A stretch of DNA of 19,081 nucleotides from DATDOY01 sp035293045 (GTDB taxonomy: Bacteria > Actinomycetota > Acidimicrobiia > IMCC26256 > JACPCJ01), in assembly GCA_035293045.1 (NCBI GenBank), contig DATDOY010000218.1, forward strand, positions 1 to 19,081. The letters are read 5' to 3'. The position numbers and the translations under genes are program-made. How positions within the stretch are numbered: the stretch's first letter is position 1; every line of letters begins with the position of its first letter. The notes under the pieces were generated by a model. That model saw only the letters and a list, made by a program, of their open reading frames with translations. It searched no databases and had not been told where the DNA came from. Of this stretch, positions 1 to 7,246 are shown one piece after another.

Positions 1-249
1 CCTCTCCGCGCGGCACCCCAGACCGTCATCCGGAGCGCCACGCCCGACGAGCTCCGCGCCATTGCCCGCTGCTACCGCACGGTGAAGGGATCCGCGACCG
101 GCGGGGGCACGCTCACCTCGGCCGTCACCGGCACGTATCAGAACGCCCCGGTCATCGTGCTGGGCTTCCGCTCCCCCGACAAACGCACGCTCGCGATGAT
201 TCTCGCCCGAGACTCGTGCACGATCGTGAGCGCGCAGTCGTTTCGCTGA
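1..249 (+). CDS. C-terminal part of an unidentified protein (truncated by window edge)
   Basis: An open frame runs from the first base to a TGA at 247-249, giving 82 residues with no start inside the window. Codon third positions are strongly G/C, as in the sure genes nearby, which supports real coding. The end contains a hydrophobic beta-like stretch (APVIVLGF) and a late Cys in RDSCTIVSA. I recognise no domain. In mycobacteria the gene before trxB encodes an anti-sigma-M factor, so this could be the end of a comparable regulator or secreted protein, but that rests on position only. It converges with the next gene, leaving 9 bp between the two stops. Confidence 0.6.
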   Translation, partial: PLRAAPQTVIRSATPDELRAIARCYRTVKGSATGGGTLTSAVTGTYQNAPVIVLGFRSPDKRTLAMILARDSCTIVSAQSFR

Positions 250-258
250 CGAGGTCGC

Positions 259-702
259 TCAGCGAAGCTCGTCGTCCTCGTCGAATTCGTCCCCGTACTC
301 CTCTTCCTCCTCGAGCGCAGGGTCGCGACGGCGCCTCGGGATGAGCCGGATGAGGGCGCCCACGGCCGCTCCGACCATGGCGTAGGTCGCCACGCCGGGG
401 AGGGGGCCGATGCCGTTCTGGGGCACGAGTCCGAACAGCTCGCCCTGAGCGCCGGCGTCGAACCAGGCGGCTCGCCAGATCCCCCACACGGCGAGAACCG
501 CGCAGGCGACCACGACCCACGGCGGCGGGTCCTCGCCCTCCTCGACGAACGCGGCGGCACCGACGACCGAAACCCCCATGAGGAACCCGCCGAACACCGG
601 CAAGGCGCCGTCGAAGGGATACTCACCGAGAATGAGCCCGCCGAACCAGGCCACGCCGAAGGCCGCAGCGAGGCCGACGAAATTTCGGAGGGTCACTGAC
701 AC
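259..702 (-). CDS. Small four-helix integral membrane protein, acidic C-terminal tail
   Basis: A 147-residue protein with about four hydrophobic segments (roughly residues 8-26, 34-54, 62-79 and 100-118). The last is followed by a basic cluster RRRR and then a strongly acidic tail (EEEEEYGDEFDEDDE). By the positive-inside rule the RRRR segment, and so the acidic tail, should lie in the cytoplasm. The start is GTG at 702. No Shine-Dalgarno sequence precedes it, but a TAGCCT hexamer ends 7 bases upstream, which fits a leaderless mRNA. A GTG two codons downstream is a possible alternative start. I do not recognise a family, and no neighbour gives a clear functional clue. It faces away from the membrane-protein gene at 791, and the two may share the 88-bp spacer as a divergent control region. 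Confidence 0.7.
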   Translation of the reverse strand: MSVTLRNFVGLAAAFGVAWFGGLILGEYPFDGALPVFGGFLMGVSVVGAAAFVEEGEDPPPWVVVACAVLAVWGIWRAAWFDAGAQGELFGLVPQNGIGPLPGVATYAMVGAAVGALIRLIPRRRRDPALEEEEEYGDEFDEDDELR

Positions 703-709
703 CGCGGGG

Positions 710-715
710 AGGCTA
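710..715 (-). promoter_or_regulatory. Candidate -10 element for a leaderless transcript
   Basis: On the - strand TAGCCT (TANNNT type) ends 7 bases before the GTG start at 702. No ribosome binding site lies between them. This spacing is what actinobacterial leaderless mRNAs usually show. No convincing -35 element is visible. Confidence 0.35.
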
Positions 716-790
716 GTCCCCCTCGAATTCCCGTAGGCTCAGCCGCCGCGCAGGGCATAGCCACCGGGGACGAACCGCGCGGGAGGACGA

Positions 791-1063
791 ATGGCCGATT
801 GGACCACGCGCGTGATGGAGACGGTCGACACCGTCGTCGACACCGCGCAGGACAAGGTGGTCAAGCCCGTCCGCAAACTCGGGCGGGCGATCGTCTACGG
901 GCTCCTCGGCGCGTTCTTCTTCTGCACCGCCTTCGCCCTGCTGGCCATCGGCCTGTTCCGGATCCTCGCGGTGTACATCCCCGAGGACGTCTGGGCCGCG
1001 CACGCGATCGTGGGCGGAATCTTCGTGTTGGGCGGTCTGTTCCTGTGGTCCAAGCGGCGCTGA
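791..1063 (+). CDS. Small two-helix membrane protein (holin-like topology)
   Basis: A 90-residue protein preceded by a strong ribosome binding site (GGGAGGA at 781-787, 3 bases before the ATG). Residues 1-30 look like an amphipathic helix with alternating V/T/D and basic residues. Two hydrophobic segments follow, at about 34-57 and 66-86, ending in a basic SKRR tail. This topology resembles the small phage-holin-superfamily membrane proteins common in actinobacterial genomes, but I see no diagnostic motif, and there is no phage context. It ends 33 bp before trxB on the same strand, so the two may be co-transcribed. The function is unknown. Confidence 0.75.
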   Translation: MADWTTRVMETVDTVVDTAQDKVVKPVRKLGRAIVYGLLGAFFFCTAFALLAIGLFRILAVYIPEDVWAAHAIVGGIFVLGGLFLWSKRR

Positions 1064-1096
1064 GCGGGAACAGGCCAGCGAGAGTCGGGAGTATGG

Positions 1097-2065
1097 GTGC
1101 AAGACGGCGTGCGTGAAACGATCATCATCGGGTCGGGACCCTCGGGATTGACCGCGGCCATCTACGCCGCCCGCGCCAATCTGCACCCCCTCGTCATCGA
1201 GGGAGTCGACGCCGGCGGCCAGCTCATGCTCACCACCGACGTTGAGAACTATCCGGGCTTTCCGGAGGGGATCATGGGCCCCGACATGATGGGGCGGTTC
1301 CGCGAACAGGCCGAGCGGTTCGGTTCCGAGTTCGTCACCGCCAACGTCACGCGGGTCGACCTCTCGTCGCGGCCGTTCGGCGTGTGGGTCGACGATCAGG
1401 AGCACCGCGCCAAGTCGATCATCGTCTCGACGGGAGCGCGGGCCCGGATGCTCGGCCTCGAATCGGAGCAGGCCCTCATCGGCCACGGCGTCTCCACTTG
1501 CGCCACGTGCGACGGGTTCTTCTTCCGCGACCAGGAGATCGCCGTTGTGGGCGGCGGCGACTCCGCCCTCGAAGAGTCGCTGTTCCTCACCAAGTTCGCC
1601 ACCAAGGTCACCGTGATCCACCGGCGTGACGAGTTGCGGGCGTCGAAGATCATGCAGGAGCGCGCGCTCGCCAACGATCGCATCACCTTCCTCTGGGACT
1701 CCGTCGTCGAGGAGGTGATCGGCGAGGGCACCGTGAGCGGAATCGCGGTCCGCAATCTCAAGACCGACGCCGTTTCCGAGATCTCGCTCCAGGGGCTCTT
1801 CGTCGCCATCGGGCACATCCCCAACACCGACCTCTTCGCGGGCCAGCTCGACCTCAACGACGAGGGGTACATCGTGACGCTGGGACAGCAGGGCAAGAGC
1901 CCGGCGACCGCGACCAACATCGAGGGCGTGTTCGCGTGCGGCGACGCGGTCGACCACGTCTACCGCCAAGCCATCACCGCGGCGGGGATGGGCTGCCAGG
2001 CGGCGATCGACACCGAGCGCTGGCTCGAGGCGAAGGCACACGAAGAGCGAACGGCGGCGGCCTGA
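1097..2065 (+). CDS. trxB: Thioredoxin reductase (NADPH, FAD)
   Basis: A flavoenzyme that moves electrons from NADPH through FAD and a redox-active cysteine pair to oxidised thioredoxin in the cytoplasm. The 322 residues match the usual length of the bacterial low-Mr family. Visible motifs, in order: FAD-binding GSGPSG at 12-17; the active-site Cys pair C135-A-T-C138; NADPH-binding GGGDSA from residue 152, followed by the HRRDELRAS phosphate-binding segment; and the C-terminal FAD motif FACGD. The start is GTG at 1097, chosen because GGGAG at 1087-1091 gives a 5-base spacing. A second in-frame GTG at 1109 has no well-placed binding site. Its substrate gene trxA lies 1.3 kb downstream, but an unrelated enzyme gene separates the pair, unlike the direct trxB-trxA junction of mycobacteria. 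Confidence 0.97.
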   Translation: MQDGVRETIIIGSGPSGLTAAIYAARANLHPLVIEGVDAGGQLMLTTDVENYPGFPEGIMGPDMMGRFREQAERFGSEFVTANVTRVDLSSRPFGVWVDDQEHRAKSIIVSTGARARMLGLESEQALIGHGVSTCATCDGFFFRDQEIAVVGGGDSALEESLFLTKFATKVTVIHRRDELRASKIMQERALANDRITFLWDSVVEEVIGEGTVSGIAVRNLKTDAVSEISLQGLFVAIGHIPNTDLFAGQLDLNDEGYIVTLGQQGKSPATATNIEGVFACGDAVDHVYRQAITAAGMGCQAAIDTERWLEAKAHEERTAAA

Positions 2066-2098
2066 GCCTCCGGCCGGGCCAAGGAAGGACACCAAGCC

Positions 2099-3232
2099 AT
2101 GAAGATCGACCGCGTAGATGCGTGGCTGTCGCATTACCCGCTCCCCGAGGAGTTCCGGCCGTCCTGGACCCCGGGGCTTCCCTCCCGCTCCTGTTCGGCG
2201 GCCGTGTTTCGCGTCGTCACCGACGACGGGATCGAGGGCTACTCCGGCGGCCTGCTTGTGGTGGAGGAACCCAAGGGGTTCGTCGACCTCCTGCGCGCGT
2301 ACCTCATCGGGCGCGAGCCGCACTCGATCGAGGCGGTCCTGCGCATCCTGCGGACGTCGAGCCGCGTTGTCGGGTACCGCGCGTGGCACCTCGAGCCGGC
2401 GCTCTGGGACATCCTCGGCAAAGCGGCGGGGATGCCCATCTGGAAGATGATGGGCGGGATGAGTGACCGGGTGCGGGCGTACCAGTCCACCGGCGAGCTG
2501 CGATCGCCCGAACAGCGGGCCGAGGACGCCCTGCGCTCGAAAGAAGAGGGTTTCACCGCCATCAAGCTGCGCTGCCGGTTCCCCACGCTCGAAGAGGACG
2601 TCGCCGTCGTGCGAGCCGTCCGCGAGGCCGTCGGCGACTCGATGGAGATCATGGTCGACGCCAACCAGGGATGGCGCGTCGACATCTTCGACAACGTCCG
2701 CTGGGACTACAAGCGCGCGCTGCGGACGGCGCGCGCGTACGAGGAGTTCAACCTCACCTGGCTCGAGGAACCGCTCGAACAGCACGACTACGCCGGGTAC
2801 GCGCGCCTGCGCGCGAACACGACGACCCCCATCGCCGGCGGCGAGATGCTGTCCGACCTGCACGGCTTCCGCGATCTGTTGGTCAACCAGAGCGTCGACT
2901 TCATCCAGCCCGACACGACCTTTTGTGGCGGGATCTGGACGGCCCGCAAGATCGCCGCCATGGCCGAGGCCTTCGACGTCGGGTTCGCCCCTCACACGTG
3001 GACGCACGGTCTCGGGCTCGCCGCCAACCTCCAGGTGGTGGCGGCGTCGCCCAACGCGCCGTTCCTCGAGTTTCCGTACGACCCACCAGGCTGGGTGCCC
3101 GAGGCCCGCGACTTCATGCTGACCGAGCCCATCACGATCGATTCGGACGGGTATGTGACCCTCCCCGACAAGCCCGGCCTCGGCGTCGAGCTCGACATCG
3201 CCAAGATCGAGGCGCACGGCACCGCGGTCTGA
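2099..3232 (+). CDS. Enolase-superfamily enzyme, mandelate racemase-like (sugar-acid dehydratase or racemase)
   Basis: A 377-residue protein with the full plan of the mandelate racemase/muconate lactonising family: an N-terminal capping domain (about 1-125) and a (beta/alpha)7-beta barrel. Catalytic residues are intact by eye: K156-L-R158 (a KxR version of the usual KxK), metal ligands D187 (VDANQG), E223 (WLEEP) and E249 (AGGEML), and the Asp-His dyad D272 (QPD) and H299 (PHTW). That set marks the mandelate racemase subgroup, which removes a proton next to a carboxylate with Mg2+. Many members dehydrate acid sugars, but the substrate cannot be read here. The ribosome binding site AAGGAAGGA lies 9 bases before the ATG. 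The gene starts 33 bp after trxB and is an outsider in an otherwise housekeeping block. Confidence 0.92.
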   Translation: MKIDRVDAWLSHYPLPEEFRPSWTPGLPSRSCSAAVFRVVTDDGIEGYSGGLLVVEEPKGFVDLLRAYLIGREPHSIEAVLRILRTSSRVVGYRAWHLEPALWDILGKAAGMPIWKMMGGMSDRVRAYQSTGELRSPEQRAEDALRSKEEGFTAIKLRCRFPTLEEDVAVVRAVREAVGDSMEIMVDANQGWRVDIFDNVRWDYKRALRTARAYEEFNLTWLEEPLEQHDYAGYARLRANTTTPIAGGEMLSDLHGFRDLLVNQSVDFIQPDTTFCGGIWTARKIAAMAEAFDVGFAPHTWTHGLGLAANLQVVAASPNAPFLEFPYDPPGWVPEARDFMLTEPITIDSDGYVTLPDKPGLGVELDIAKIEAHGTAV

Positions 3233-3288
3233 TTGCCTGTTCTCTGCCCGGCGGGAATCCGGGTGCCGCCGCACCGGTTCCACCCCCG

Positions 3289-3294
3289 TACAAT
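3289..3294 (+). promoter_or_regulatory. Candidate -10 element of a trxA promoter
   Basis: TACAAT matches the TATAAT consensus at five of six positions and is conspicuous in this GC-rich spacer. Initiation near 3301 would give a leader of about 40 bases carrying the trxA ribosome binding site. No good -35 hexamer is visible at 16-18 bases upstream, so this is tentative. It would let trxA be expressed independently of the enolase-family gene before it. Confidence 0.35.
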
Positions 3295-3341
3295 CCGCCG
3301 ACCGGGTGGCGCATGACATGCAGGACGGGAAGGGATCAGCC

Positions 3342-3671
3342 GTGGCCCAAGGCATCGTGTACCTGAGCGACGCGACATTCGACGAGACCATTTCGGGCTC
3401 CGACAAGCCCGTCCTCGTCGACTTCTGGGCCGAGTGGTGTGGGCCATGCAAGATGATCGCCCCCGTACTCGAGGAGATCGCCAGCGAGCAGGGCGAGAAG
3501 CTCCAGATCGCCAAGCTGAACGTCGACGACAACCCCGACGCCGCTCGGCGGTTCGGCGTGCTCAGCATTCCCACGCTCATCCTCTTCAACAACGGCGAGG
3601 TCGAGAAGCGGCTGGTGGGGGCCAAGGGCAAGGGACAGCTGCTGCAAGAGCTGTCCGACGTCCTCGCCTGA
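3342..3671 (+). CDS. trxA: Thioredoxin
   Basis: A cytoplasmic dithiol protein that reduces disulfides in client proteins and is recycled by the TrxB upstream. The 109 residues are standard length. The active site W-C33-G-P-C36 sits in the classic FWAEWCGPC context. The cis-proline loop SIPT and the C-terminal GxxGKG-type segment are also present. The frame stays open back to a GTG at 3306, but the GTG at 3342 is preferred: GGGAAGGGA at 3327-3335 lies 6 bases ahead of it, and the product then begins just before the conserved first strand as in other thioredoxins. The longer start would add 12 residues (beginning MAHDMQDG) with no conserved character. The CwlM-like gene follows 51 bp downstream. 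Confidence 0.97.
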   Translation: MAQGIVYLSDATFDETISGSDKPVLVDFWAEWCGPCKMIAPVLEEIASEQGEKLQIAKLNVDDNPDAARRFGVLSIPTLILFNNGEVEKRLVGAKGKGQLLQELSDVLA

Positions 3672-3709
3672 CCGCGCGGGGGCACTCCTTCAAATCCGCG
3701 GCCGTCGGG

Positions 3710-3715
3710 TATACC
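3710..3715 (+). promoter_or_regulatory. Candidate -10 element for a leaderless cwlM-like transcript
   Basis: TATACC lies 7 bases before the GTG start at 3723, and nothing resembling a ribosome binding site lies between. The geometry equals that of the leaderless candidate at 710-715. A weak -35 (CTTCAA region, about 3688-3693) is possible but not convincing. Confidence 0.4.
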
Positions 3716-3722
3716 TACGCAC

Positions 3723-4712
3723 GTGACCGGCGGTTCCACCCCCGAACTCGGCCCTCAGATCGGCGTCGGCGCGCACGGAACGGCGGTGCGCAGGTTGCGA
3801 TTCGCCCTCGCCGAGCTCGGCTACGACACCACCGAGGATGAGCCCGACGAGTTTGGCGCCGCCACCGACGCCGCCGTCCGGGCGTTTCAGGCGTCCCGTG
3901 ACCTGCGGGCCGACGGCATCTGTGGCCCGCAGACGTGGGGCGTCCTCGAAGACACGCGTTTCGCGCTCGGCGATCGCCTGCTGTGCGAACGCGACCCGAT
4001 GATGCGGGGCGACGACGTCGCCGAACTCCAGCGGCTTCTCAATGCGCTCGGCTTCGACGCGGGGAAGGAGGACGGGATCTTTGGTCCCCGGACCAGCGAG
4101 GGCCTGCGCAACTTCCAGCGCAATGCCGGCGCGACCGTCGACGCCATCTGCGGGCCGGAGACCCTCACGCTCCTCGATCGCCTCGGCCGCGACGCCGAAG
4201 GGTCGGTCGCCGCCGTCCGCGAGCGCGAGGCGGTGCTCCGCGACCCCCGCGACCTCGCCGCCGAGCGAGTCTTCGTGGCCGCAGACCCCCGCCTCGGCGC
4301 GGTCGCCGCGGCGCTCGCCGAGGGCCTGCGCGCCGCGGGCGCCGACGTCATCCTTGAAGCGGGGATCGACGACCAGTCGAAGGTCGCCGTCGAGGCCAAC
4401 GCGTGGGAGGCGAGCATGGTCGTCGTACTGCGCGTATCGGACGATACGGCCGGAACCGTCGCGTTCTACGCGCGCGGCGACTTCCGCTCCGAGCGCGGGC
4501 TCCACCTCGCGGGGTGCATCCGGGCGGCGCTCGACGGCGTGGTGCCCACCGCACCCGAACCGGCGGGCAAGGCGTTCGCGGTGCTTCGCGAAACGCGCGC
4601 CGTCGCCGTGGTGTGCGAGCTCCCGGTTTCCGATCGAGCGGTGGAGGTCGGCGGCGCCATCGTGGTCGGGATCCATCGCGCCGGCCACGAACTTCCCGAG
4701 TCGCCCGCGTGA
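3723..4712 (+). CDS. cwlM: CwlM-like protein: two peptidoglycan-binding domains plus zinc-less amidase-like domain
   Basis: A 329-residue protein. Two PG_binding_1 repeats are clear: residues about 15-76 (AVRAFQASRDLRADGICGPQTW) and 95-152 (RGDDVAELQRLL, then FQRNAG, then ICGPETL). The rest (182-329) has the outline of an N-acetylmuramoyl-L-alanine amidase_3 fold, but the zinc ligands look lost. The usual DPGHGG reads DPRLG (188-192), and the SIHaN strand reads VVVLRVSD. The Glu of the last strand may survive as E299 (VVCELPVSD). Mycobacterial CwlM is a cytoplasmic pseudo-enzyme that activates MurA, and its gene also lies after trxA and converges on parB, so position and architecture agree. 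A regulatory rather than hydrolytic role is inferred. There is no signal peptide. The start GTG is probably leaderless. Confidence 0.82.
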   Translation: MTGGSTPELGPQIGVGAHGTAVRRLRFALAELGYDTTEDEPDEFGAATDAAVRAFQASRDLRADGICGPQTWGVLEDTRFALGDRLLCERDPMMRGDDVAELQRLLNALGFDAGKEDGIFGPRTSEGLRNFQRNAGATVDAICGPETLTLLDRLGRDAEGSVAAVREREAVLRDPRDLAAERVFVAADPRLGAVAAALAEGLRAAGADVILEAGIDDQSKVAVEANAWEASMVVVLRVSDDTAGTVAFYARGDFRSERGLHLAGCIRAALDGVVPTAPEPAGKAFAVLRETRAVAVVCELPVSDRAVEVGGAIVVGIHRAGHELPESPA

Positions 4713-4768
4713 TCGCGGCCTGAGCAAGCCCCCGACGCGGACGGCCCAGCCCTACGGTGCGCCTTGGA

Positions 4769-5647
4769 TTACGCGGCGCCCGCCATGACGATGAGCCGGT
4801 AGATCCGCTCGAGGTCCTCGAGGCCCGAGAACTCGATCACGACCTTGCCGCGAGGAGCGCCCGCGCTCACCCGGACCCGGGTGGCGAGGTAGTCGCCGAG
4901 AAGCTCCTCGAGTTCGAGGAGGCCCGGCTCGGCGAGGCGCTTCCTGGACCGGGTCTTCTTGGCCGCTGGGTCGGCACCCGCCTCCTCCCGTTCACGCACG
5001 AGGTCCTCGACGGCGCGGACCGACAACCCCTCGTTGACCGTGCGCTGGGCCAGCTCTTCCTGGAACGAGCGGTCGGGGGTGCCGAGCAACGCTCGGGCGT
5101 GGCTCTGCGAGAGGCGGTTCTCCTGCACGAGCCGCTGGATCGAGGCGGGGAGCTGGAGGAGGCGGAGGGTGTTGGTGATCGTGACGCGGTTCTTGCCGAC
5201 CCGGGTCGCCACCTCCTCGTGCGTGAGGTTGAAGTCCTCGATGAGCTGCTGGTAGGCGGCGGCCTCCTCGAGGCCGTTGAGGTCGGCTCGCTGCAGGTTC
5301 TCCACGAGGGCGTGTTCGAGCGCGCTGGCGTCGTCGGCCGGCTTCACAAGGGCGGGGATGGTCTGGAGGCCGGCTCGGCGGGCGGCGCGCCAGCGCCGCT
5401 CCCCCGCGATCAGCTCGTAGCTGCCGTCGGCCGCCGGGCGCACCAGGATGGGCTGGAGCACGCCGACCTCCCGGATCGACGCCGTCAACTCCCCCAGCTG
5501 CTCCTCGTCGAAGTGCTCACGGGGCTGAAATGGGTTGGCCCGGATGGACGCCACCGGGATCTCGTCGACCCCGCCGGCCCGGATGTCGTCTCCTCCCGGG
5601 GGAATGAGCGCCCCGAGACCCTTCCCTAGGCCGCCTGCTCTGGCCAC
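4769..5647 (-). CDS. parB: Chromosome-partitioning protein ParB
   Basis: A CTP-dependent DNA clamp that loads at parS sites near the origin and works with ParA to separate sister origins. The 292 residues show the expected order: a basic N-terminus with GLGKGLGALI (residues 6-15), similar to the ParA-stimulating tail; an N-terminal CTPase domain with GERRWRAA (82-89) and ENLQR (116-120); a helix-turn-helix parS-binding region (about 125-215, including THEEVATRVGKNRVTI and RLSQSHARALL); and a C-terminal dimerisation segment (about 245-292). A linker rich in Lys/Arg (KKTRSRKR) precedes the last domain. The GTG start has a perfect AGGAGGT 5 bases upstream. It lies 53 bp after the stop of parA, presumably in one operon, and converges with the cwlM-like gene. 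Confidence 0.97.
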   Translation of the reverse strand: MARAGGLGKGLGALIPPGGDDIRAGGVDEIPVASIRANPFQPREHFDEEQLGELTASIREVGVLQPILVRPAADGSYELIAGERRWRAARRAGLQTIPALVKPADDASALEHALVENLQRADLNGLEEAAAYQQLIEDFNLTHEEVATRVGKNRVTITNTLRLLQLPASIQRLVQENRLSQSHARALLGTPDRSFQEELAQRTVNEGLSVRAVEDLVREREEAGADPAAKKTRSRKRLAEPGLLELEELLGDYLATRVRVSAGAPRGKVVIEFSGLEDLERIYRLIVMAGAA

Positions 5648-5700
5648 GCGCTACCTCCTCTGTTCACCCGAGCGGAACCCGGGTGCTCACCCGCAAACCC

Positions 5701-7065
5701 TCAATCTTTACTTGAGACTTCTGTCGTGCCGTCGGTGGCGGCGATGCGGTCGACCCCGCCCTCCACTCGTTCCGCCAGCTCCCGCGCCAGTCCTCGATAG
5801 GCGTCCGATCCGCGTGAGTGGGAATCGAAGACGATGATGGGCTGCCCGAACGAGGGCGCCTCCGACAGGCGCACCGTGCGGGGTACCACTGTTCGGAACA
5901 CCTTGGGTCCGAAGTGGCGGCGCACCTCGTCGACCACCTGGTCGGCGAGCTTGGTGCGGCCGTCGTACATGGTGAGCACGATCCCCCGGATGTCGAGCAC
6001 GGGGTTGAGGTTGGCCCGCACCAGGTTGACGTTGTTGACGAGCTGCCCAAGACCCTCGAGGGCGTAGTACTCGCATTGGATGGGGACGATCACGTCGTCG
6101 GCGGCGGCGAGGCCGTTCACCGTCAAGAGCCCCAACGACGGGGGGCAATCGATGAGGATGAAGTCGTAGTCGACCTTCACACCGTCAATCGCCCGCCGAA
6201 GCTTCAACTCTCGGCTGAACATCGGCACCAACTCGATCTCGGCGCCGGCGAGGTCCATGTTGGAGGGAGCGACGAACAGGTTGCGCACACTGGTGGGCTC
6301 GATGCAGTCCTCGAGCGGCAGATCGGCCATGAGCGCTTCGTAGACGGTGGTGTCGAGGTTGCGGATGTCGACGCCGACGCCCGTCGTGGCGTTGCCCTGC
6401 GGGTCGAGGTCGATGACGAGAACCCGGTAGTCGAGCTCCGTCAAGGCCGCGCTGAGGTTGACGGCCGTCGTCGTCTTGCCCACCCCGCCCTTTTGGTTGG
6501 CGATGGCGATCACGCGGGGGAGCGACAGGATCGCTTCGGCAGCGGATTCCGCGGGTTGCGCCTCCTCGGCCGTCGCCTGGGCGTCCTCCGCCTCGACGGT
6601 CTCCTCGTGGACACCTTCAGCCTGAACCTCACCCGCCGACGGGGGCGCCACCGTCACGGCGGTCCGAGGCGGCGCTTCGATCGGCGGGGGCGGCGTGACG
6701 ACGGGGGGAGGCTCGTTCACAACCGGAGGAGGTGCCTGAAGTTGGGCGTCGAGGACGTCGGCCCCGGGCAGCGCCGCCGCCGGCTCCAGAAGCGGGCCCG
6801 ATGCCTCTTCCTCGGGGTCTTCCTGTTCCTCCTCGTGGTCCTCGTCCGCGACGGCCGCCGCCGCCGGCTCAGGTTCCGGTTCGGGTTCGGGTGCAACCTC
6901 GGAAACCGGCGGCTCGGAGGGCGGACTGGTCACACCGGGAGGCGCCGGTGGATCCTGCACGGCGGTGGCGGTGGAGGCATCGTCGGTGCGGCCTCGCCGT
7001 AATGCCTCGAAGATCCGGAGCCCTCGAGCCGCTCGATCGTCGTGCTCGGATTCGCGGTCACTCAT
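5701..7065 (-). CDS. parA: Chromosome-partitioning ATPase ParA with long disordered N-terminal extension
   Basis: A deviant-Walker ATPase that binds DNA non-specifically as an ATP dimer and moves ParB-bound origins. Its ATPase core begins near residue 182 and shows the deviant Walker A K192-G-G-V-G-K197-T-T, the DLDPQGNAT switch, and IDCPPSLG (Walker B). The preceding 180 residues are Pro/Glu/Ala-rich and low-complexity, with EPEPEPEP and PPPVV repeats. Most ParA/Soj proteins start 10-50 residues before Walker A, so 454 residues is long. The start is ATG at 7065 because AGGAGA sits 7 bases upstream. An open frame 39 codons further lacks a binding site and has odd composition. The tail may act in polar tethering or regulation, as Pro-rich extensions do elsewhere; this is inference. 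parB follows downstream. Confidence 0.95.
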   Translation of the reverse strand: MSDRESEHDDRAARGLRIFEALRRGRTDDASTATAVQDPPAPPGVTSPPSEPPVSEVAPEPEPEPEPAAAAVADEDHEEEQEDPEEEASGPLLEPAAALPGADVLDAQLQAPPPVVNEPPPVVTPPPPIEAPPRTAVTVAPPSAGEVQAEGVHEETVEAEDAQATAEEAQPAESAAEAILSLPRVIAIANQKGGVGKTTTAVNLSAALTELDYRVLVIDLDPQGNATTGVGVDIRNLDTTVYEALMADLPLEDCIEPTSVRNLFVAPSNMDLAGAEIELVPMFSRELKLRRAIDGVKVDYDFILIDCPPSLGLLTVNGLAAADDVIVPIQCEYYALEGLGQLVNNVNLVRANLNPVLDIRGIVLTMYDGRTKLADQVVDEVRRHFGPKVFRTVVPRTVRLSEAPSFGQPIIVFDSHSRGSDAYRGLARELAERVEGGVDRIAATDGTTEVSSKD

Positions 7066-7192
7066 ACGCGTTCTCCTGATCCCATGCCAAAACGGGCCCG
7101 TGTGAGCGGCCGCCGCACCATCCTCGCCGCTCCCGGTCCAACAATCAAGTACTGGTTGAGCCATCCACAAGGTTTCTGTCACACCCGGACCG

Positions 7193-7198
7193 TACGAT
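7193..7198 (+). promoter_or_regulatory. Candidate -10 element upstream of the LAGLIDADG-type gene
   Basis: TACGAT fits TANNAT and would start a leader of about 40 bases reaching the binding site GAAGGAG at 7233-7239. No solid -35 element is visible. The 181-bp spacer 7066-7246 must also hold any separate parA promoter on the - strand, which I could not identify. It contains one imperfect DnaA-box-like match, CCATCCACA at 7161-7169 (7 of 9 to the consensus). Confidence 0.25.
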
Positions 7199-7246
7199 CG
7201 AAGCTCCTTCCCCCAGGATCTACCTCAGGAGAGAAGGAGCGTCTGC

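Noticed and set aside
3247..3263. CCCGG...CCGGG hairpin after the enolase-family gene as a terminator
   Set aside because: The 5-bp stem and absence of a T-run make it unconvincing in 67%-GC-type DNA, where such stems are common by chance.
713..3739. A 1008-codon open frame on the - strand opposite trxB, the enolase-family gene and trxA
   Set aside because: It is fully antisense to three genes with clear catalytic motifs, and its translation is Arg/Asp/Gly/Val-rich noise of the kind high third-position GC creates. No domain is recognisable.
4713..4768. A bidirectional terminator between the convergent cwlM-like and parB genes
   Set aside because: I looked for a stem with T-runs on either strand and found none in these 56 bp.
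5818..7002. A 394-codon + strand frame opposite parA
   Set aside because: Antisense shadow of parA; the apparent repeats (RRRG, FRFGFGFG) mirror the Pro/Glu-rich ParA extension.
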